A stretch of 64,000 nt of DNA from Halorubrum sp. CSM-61 (GTDB taxonomy: Archaea > Halobacteriota > Halobacteria > Halobacteriales > Haloferacaceae), in NCBI RefSeq assembly GCF_003781945.1, contig NZ_RJJW01000005.1:178102-242101 (forward strand). The letters are read 5' to 3'. Under the pieces are notes generated by a model, which searched no databases, had not been told where the DNA came from, and saw only the letters and a program-made list of their open reading frames with translations. Positions 60,010 to 64,000 of this stretch are shown one piece after another. The first letter of the stretch is position 1. The number at the start of each line of letters is the position of its first letter. A program made the translations under genes and the position numbers.

Positions 60010-60107
60010 GGGTCTCCGGTCGGATCCCCGAGATAAGGATATACGCTGCCTAACACGGGTTTAGGACGGTCACGGCCCGTATCGGCGGGTCTCGTCGCGA
60101 GTCCGCG

Positions 60108-60923
60108 TCACGCCTCGACGTTCGAGAGGAGCCCGGTGTACATCAGTCGGCGGACGATCGCGACCAGCCCGTTGTCGAACCCGCGTCCGAACACCGCCTG
60201 CTCGTGCTCGTGACCCTCGCCCAAGTCCTCGTGGAACGAACTCACCAAGATCGTGTTTCGGTCGACGAGGAGGAGCCGCCGGATCACCGTCTCGTCGCCG
60301 GTCTCGGCCGAACTGTGCAGCCACTCCAGCCCGGAGACGAACACCCTCGCGTCGGGGAGATCGCGTTCGACGCGCTCCCGCAGCGACCCCTCCGTGATCC
60401 CGATCACGACGCTGACGCCTCGGTCCCCGGCCGCCTGCAAGCGCTCCCGTAGCTCCGAGGTGTACGCCGACTCGTCGCCGATCACGAGGACGACCTCGTC
60501 GTCGGACTCGTCGACGAGCTGTCGGGTCCGGCTGGTGATCGCCGTGCCCCCGGACAGCGACCACACCTCGTGGGTGACCTCCGTCTCCTCGTCCGGGGCC
60601 GCCGGTTCGATCGCCCGGAGCGTCGCCCGCAGGGAATCGGTGCGGTCCTCGTACTCGCGTCTGAGCGTGTCTGCCGCCTCGTCGATGGCGACGGCGCGGA
60701 ACCGCTGCGGGTTCGCGTGCTGGATCTCGACTAACCCCTTCGTTTCCAAGACCCGAACCGCGTCGTAGACGCGCGTGCGGGGGACCTCGGAGATCTCGCT
60801 GATCTCCTTTGCGGTCCCCTCCGGAAGCCGAGTGAGCGCGACGAACGCCTTCGCCTCGTACTCTTTGAGTCCGAGCTCCTGAAGCAACTCGATCGCCTGT
60901 TCGTGATGTGACAGATCATTCAT
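60108..60923 (-). CDS. TrmB-family transcription regulator (A)
   Basis: A 271-residue protein: a TrmB winged helix (IELLQELGLKEYEAKAFVAL and VPRTRVYDAVRVLETKGLVE), a short coiled segment, and a C-terminal domain with a PLD-like layout (VVLVIGDESAYTSELRERLQ, HSSAETGDETVIRRLLLVDR). Sugar-responsive TrmB proteins control sugar uptake and glycan genes. The ATG at 60923 begins MNDLSHHEQAIEL; a GGGTCCCAACCA site overlaps the region just before it. Confidence 0.88.
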   Translation of the reverse strand: MNDLSHHEQAIELLQELGLKEYEAKAFVALTRLPEGTAKEISEISEVPRTRVYDAVRVLETKGLVEIQHANPQRFRAVAIDEAADTLRREYEDRTDSLRATLRAIEPAAPDEETEVTHEVWSLSGGTAITSRTRQLVDESDDEVVLVIGDESAYTSELRERLQAAGDRGVSVVIGITEGSLRERVERDLPDARVFVSGLEWLHSSAETGDETVIRRLLLVDRNTILVSSFHEDLGEGHEHEQAVFGRGFDNGLVAIVRRLMYTGLLSNVEA

Positions 60924-61311
60924 GGGTCCCAACCATTCCGCTACTGACAATTCGGTAGCTACTGCGCTTTTGAGTCCCCACGTGAAAATCGCTTCCCCTT
61001 CAGATCCCCCCCCGTCGAGGGCGATCCGCAAACGATCTAAAACGCTTAGGTGTCGGTTGCCGCGGTTCCGAACCCTGAAGCGGCGTTGCGTCGAGTGCCG
61101 GAAAAGTGGTCCGCGAACGACGTCCGCGATCGGCTCGGTTCGCTCACCCGCGTCCGGACGCTGGGTTCACTCACATAATCACAATAAGAATATATCCCGG
61201 GGTCACGAAGCGATCGACGGCGCGCGGGATCAGGTAGGGTCCCAACCACTCTGTGCCCGCGCGCCGAACTACCCCTTCGGGTAGTTCCCGACCGAGACGA
61301 CACGTCCGCAG
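60924..61311. other. Region between two TrmB genes with direct repeat and hairpin
   Basis: This 388-base gap has no gene. A 15-base sequence GGGTCCCAACCA(T/C)TC occurs at 60924-60938 and again at 61237-61251, one mismatch apart, near the starts of both regulators. A 9-bp hairpin (GAACTACCC/GGGTAGTTC, 61266-61287) sits 25 bases before the second TrmB ATG. A TATA-like box (AGAATATATCC) lies at about 61187-61197. The shared site may be an operator. Confidence 0.5.
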
Positions 61312-62097
61312 ATGAGCTTCAACGATTCGGACGACCCGGAGTCCACCGCCGTCGACCAGCTCGAAGCGTTCGGTCTGAGTGCCTACGCGGCCAGGACGTT
61401 CGTCGCGCTGACCTGCCTCGGCGAGGCGACGGCGAAGGACGTGAGCGCGCTGGCGGAGGTCCCCCGCACGCGGGTCTACGACGCGACCGCCGAGCTCCGC
61501 GAGCACGGCCTCGTCGACGTCCAGCAGTCCACGCCCAAGCGGTTCACCGCGGTGTCGGCCGAGACGGCCGGACGACGCTTCCGCCGAGAGTACACCGGCC
61601 GAGCGGAGGCGCTGACGAGTGCGCTCGGCGCGATCGAGCCGGTGTCGCCGAGCGCGGAACAGCGCGGCGTCTGGACGGTCTCGGGGCGGGAGATGGTGTC
61701 GGACCGCGCCGTGGAGTTCGTCGACGACGCGAGCGAGGAGGTCGTCCTCGTGACCCTCGACGGGCTCCTGACCGAGGGCGTCGCGGACGCCCTCCGGGAC
61801 GCGGCCGACCGCGGCGTCGCCGTCCGGGTGTCCGGGATGGACTTCTCGGCGACCGACGAGGGCCGCCTCCCGGACGGGTGCGGGTTCGAGTCCTCACGCG
61901 CGTGGAGCGGGGTCCCCGCCGGGCGGCTCCTGATGGTCGATCGCCGTCGAACGCTCGCGAGCGTACTGGTGGAGGGGAACGGCGATCAACCCTCGGGCGA
62001 GCGCAACGAGACCGCCATCTGGGGCGCCGGCGAGACCAACAGCCTCGTGGTCGTGCTGAAGACGATGTTCTCGTGGCTCAACGGCGATCTCAGATGA
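61312..62097 (+). CDS. TrmB-family transcription regulator (B)
   Basis: A 261-residue paralogue of the regulator at 60108, with the same winged helix (FGLSAYAARTFVALTCLGEA, VPRTRVYDATAELREHGLVD) and C-terminal sensor layout (VVLVTLDGLLTEGVADALRD, VPAGRLLMVDRRRTLA). The pair is divergently transcribed, which is typical of duplicated regulators that control each other. It is shorter than its paralogue at the end. Confidence 0.87.
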   Translation: MSFNDSDDPESTAVDQLEAFGLSAYAARTFVALTCLGEATAKDVSALAEVPRTRVYDATAELREHGLVDVQQSTPKRFTAVSAETAGRRFRREYTGRAEALTSALGAIEPVSPSAEQRGVWTVSGREMVSDRAVEFVDDASEEVVLVTLDGLLTEGVADALRDAADRGVAVRVSGMDFSATDEGRLPDGCGFESSRAWSGVPAGRLLMVDRRRTLASVLVEGNGDQPSGERNETAIWGAGETNSLVVVLKTMFSWLNGDLR

Positions 62098-62238
62098 CGG
62101 ACGACGATCTGTCACCCAGATGCTCAAAACATACTTCCCTTCAGCGGCGCAACGCGTGATACGGAGAATCACACGGGCCGAGGAGACCCGAGCCGAACGG
62201 TGAGAGAGACCGGCTCGGACTCGACTCTGAGACTTTGG

Positions 62239-62559
62239 ATGACAGTCAATAACACAGATCAGACGGAAGCGGCGGGAGAGGGAAAGACGTCGGAGAGCGT
62301 TCGAGTCGCGTGGGACAAGGCGAAATCCGTGAGCACCGCCGTCGTGGAGGCGGTCGCGACCGCGAACGACCGGGACCCGTTGGAGATGCCCCCGCTGTAC
62401 GACGCGCTCGACGTGGAGTCCCTGGAGCACATCATGGCCTCCGATCGCACCGCGGTACAACGGGACATCTCCGTCTCGTTCACGTACGACGGGGCGTTCG
62501 TCTGGGTCACCAGCGGCGGTGCGATCGAAGTCGATCCGGGGGGAGCGCGGTCCGGGTGA
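62239..62559 (+). CDS. Stand-alone HalOD1 output-domain protein (B)
   Basis: A 106-residue protein: a 25-residue acidic lead, then SVSTAVVEAVATANDRDPLE, MPPLYDALDVESLEHIM and VSFTYDGAFVWVTSGGAIEV. This is the HalOD1 pattern and parallels the gene at 57646. It is downstream of TrmB-B on the same strand with 141 bases between. The ATG at 62239 is preferred over a GTG 13 codons upstream. Confidence 0.8.
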   Translation: MTVNNTDQTEAAGEGKTSESVRVAWDKAKSVSTAVVEAVATANDRDPLEMPPLYDALDVESLEHIMASDRTAVQRDISVSFTYDGAFVWVTSGGAIEVDPGGARSG

Positions 62560-62592
62560 GGAGGGCGCCCGCGCGAGTCCGGAGCGGCGGTC

Positions 62593-62853
62593 TCAAAAGA
62601 CGTCCGTGACTCGAACGTAGACTACGTATCCGAACACGACGAAGCAGACGGCGACGAGCGCTCGGAGCGGGAGCGGCCAGTGTTCGCCGGGCTCCGGCGG
62701 CGCGTACAGCTGCATGACCGACAGCAGGCCGACGAAGGAGACGACGAAGAAGTTCTGCGGGGTGAACGCGTCGAGCGCGACCAACGCGCCGAGCGACGCG
62801 AGCAGCCACGCGATCAGCGTCACGAGGAACGGGTCGCGGAGTTCGGAGGCCAT
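62593..62853 (-). CDS. Small haloarchaeal membrane protein
   Basis: An 86-residue protein with three hydrophobic segments (VTLIAWLLASLGALVALDAF, FFVVSFVGLLSVMQLYA and LRALVAVCFVVFGYVVYV). No catalytic motif. A TATA-like box (TGATATAAC) lies about 30 bases before the ATG, so it has its own promoter. Function unknown. Confidence 0.72.
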   Translation of the reverse strand: MASELRDPFLVTLIAWLLASLGALVALDAFTPQNFFVVSFVGLLSVMQLYAPPEPGEHWPLPLRALVAVCFVVFGYVVYVRVTDVF

Positions 62854-63186
62854 TGGGCGGGGTACCGCCTCGACACGCGTTGTTATATCAGCGCTAACCG
62901 ACGGGTCATGACGGTCGGTTCGGAATCCGCACCGTTCGCGTTCGACCTCGCCTCGCTCGGAGCCGGAAACCGCCTCGCTCGGAGCCGGAAACCACCTCGC
63001 TCGGCGACAGAACCGGCGATCGCGGCGGCGACGCGGTGCGCGGCTCGGCCGCGATCGCCGGCCTGCGTCGAGAGGCCACGCGTTATCGCGGGTATTACTA
63101 CACGGAGTAGGCCACTGTGTCGGAACAGGTACCGCCCGCGGGGCACGCCGACCGTGACCCCGCGGGCCGCCGGATTTCGATACGAC
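62854..63186. other. Intergenic region with a 22-bp tandem repeat
   Basis: No gene is supported in this 333-base stretch. It holds the promoter of the minus-strand small membrane gene at about 62883-62892 and a 22-bp tandem repeat (62949-62970 and 62971-62992, with a third partial unit to about 63004). The remaining bases to 63186 are GC-rich upstream sequence of the last gene. Confidence 0.6.
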
Positions 63187-64000
63187 ATGTACGACGACAC
63201 CGGGACGACGTGGACGAAGTGGCTGGCCGCCGTCGGGACCGCGTGCCTGTTGGGGGCGGTCTGGTTTCTCTACCGGATCCCGCCCGCGGCCGGCTACGAG
63301 GTCTCGATCTACCGCGCGTACCCGACGCCGTTCTGGGTGTTCCTGATAGCGGCGATGTTCGTCGGGGGGCTCGTCGTGCTGCTGGCCGGGGCCGCCGACG
63401 GGCGCGACGGGGCGGACGTGCTCCCCGGGGCGGCGCTCGTCGTCGTGCCCGGCTTCCTTCTGGTGTTGCTCCCGTACGTCCGCGGGTATCCCGTGTACGG
63501 TCGCGGCGACGTGTTGACCCACGTCGGGCTCTTGCGAGACCTCCCCGATCTGGGGATCACCCTGAACATCTACCCGCCGACTCACATCCTCACGCAGGCG
63601 CTGTCGGCCGCGACCGGCCTCCCCGAGATCGGCACGATCAACCTCCTGCCGGCGGTGTTCCTCGCCATCTATCTCGGCTCGATGGCGCTTCTGGTCGACC
63701 ACCTGTTCGACGACCCCCGGCGGCGGGCGTTCTCCCTCCCCCTCGTGTTGGTGCCGATCGGCGGCTCGGCTCACGTGACCGCCGTCCCGTTCATCCTGAG
63801 CGTCCTCCTCGTCCCGTTCCTCCTCTACCTCCTCGTCAAGGAGCGCGGGTCGCACGCGGTCCCCGTCCGCGCGCTGGTGTTGATAGCGATGGTCGGCGTC
63901 GTGGTGTATCACCCGCTGACGGCCGTTTTCGGACTGATCACACTCACCACCTACAGCGCCTTCAACCGACTGCCGCCGATACGGTCGCAGTGGAGCGGCC
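63187..64000 (+). CDS. Partial multi-pass membrane protein, GT-C-like, running off the window
   Basis: The frame starts MYDDTGTTWTKWLAAVGTAC and stays open through base 64000 (271 codons). At least seven hydrophobic segments are visible. Between the third and fourth lies YGRGDVLTHVGLLRDLPDLG, then NIYPPTHILTQALSA, a GD..H..LLRDL motif typical of extracytoplasmic loops in GT-C-type membrane glycosyltransferases. A role in transferring a lipid-linked sugar is inferred from this motif and the glycan context. The C terminus is outside the window. Confidence 0.7.
   Translation, partial: MYDDTGTTWTKWLAAVGTACLLGAVWFLYRIPPAAGYEVSIYRAYPTPFWVFLIAAMFVGGLVVLLAGAADGRDGADVLPGAALVVVPGFLLVLLPYVRGYPVYGRGDVLTHVGLLRDLPDLGITLNIYPPTHILTQALSAATGLPEIGTINLLPAVFLAIYLGSMALLVDHLFDDPRRRAFSLPLVLVPIGGSAHVTAVPFILSVLLVPFLLYLLVKERGSHAVPVRALVLIAMVGVVVYHPLTAVFGLITLTTYSAFNRLPPIRSQWSG

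Noticed and set aside
42123-63000. Integrated provirus or plasmid explaining the glycan region
   Set aside because: No integrase, terminase, capsid, replication gene or tRNA-linked attachment site was found, and base composition resembles the rest of the chromosome.
62593-63912. 439-codon minus-strand frame ending in the small membrane protein
   Set aside because: Only the last 86 residues are protein-like. The rest is antisense to the membrane gene starting at 63187.

Overview
The window is chromosomal DNA of a haloarchaeon, most likely Halorubrum or a close relative. The evidence is very high GC, acidic proteins, leaderless TATA-box promoters, twin-arginine and PGF-CTERM secreted proteins, TFB, archaeal tRNA transglycosylase, GTP cyclohydrolase III, HalOD1 domains and many halobacteria-only small proteins. 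No tRNA, rRNA or CRISPR array was seen.

Layout. 0-8 kb: housekeeping and small conserved genes (RecA-like signal protein, EamA transporter, histidine kinase with a broken receiver domain, OGG-type glycosylase, UPF0212, UPF0058, a zinc ribbon, TFB). 8-19 kb: a cell-surface protein with five DUF7282 repeats and a PGF-CTERM anchor, a small membrane protein with its ArsR-like regulator, MscS, an M20 amidohydrolase, a solo-TnpB (IS1341-type) element, a Tat-secreted fibronectin-III protein and prs. 19-25 kb: an acetyltransferase, a GlmU-like enzyme, an FG-GAP protein with an adjoining GT2 glycosyltransferase, and a DUF1616 membrane protein. 25-42 kb: core metabolism (tgtA, Nif3, PfkB kinase, DHH phosphoesterase, UspA, PitA, UbiA/lycopene-cyclase fusion, gch3, HAD phosphatase, DUF92, hisI). 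42-64 kb: a surface-glycan region with a flippase, GT4, sugar isomerase, Gfo/Idh/MocA dehydrogenase, GT2-wecB-wecC operon, nucleotide-sugar epimerase, aglF-type nucleotidyltransferase and, at the edge, a GT-C-like membrane protein. DUF7344, PadR-like, TrmB and HalOD1 regulators lie among them.

The most unusual content is a family of dispersed noncoding elements of about 0.36-0.49 kb, all intergenic (10315-10782, 18928-19290, 25258-25743, 31763-32210) plus a 195-bp internal-deletion derivative (57176-57370). The best-preserved copies have about 22-bp terminal inverted repeats and TATA-like boxes at both ends. Inside are three hairpin slots. The largest is a perfect 19-bp stem enclosing a 58-59-nt loop, with compensatory base changes at three positions among four copies. 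In the other two slots unrelated hairpins replace one another while the flanking blocks stay constant. This resembles a MITE whose cargo is a structured RNA or DNA element. All functional roles for it are inference.
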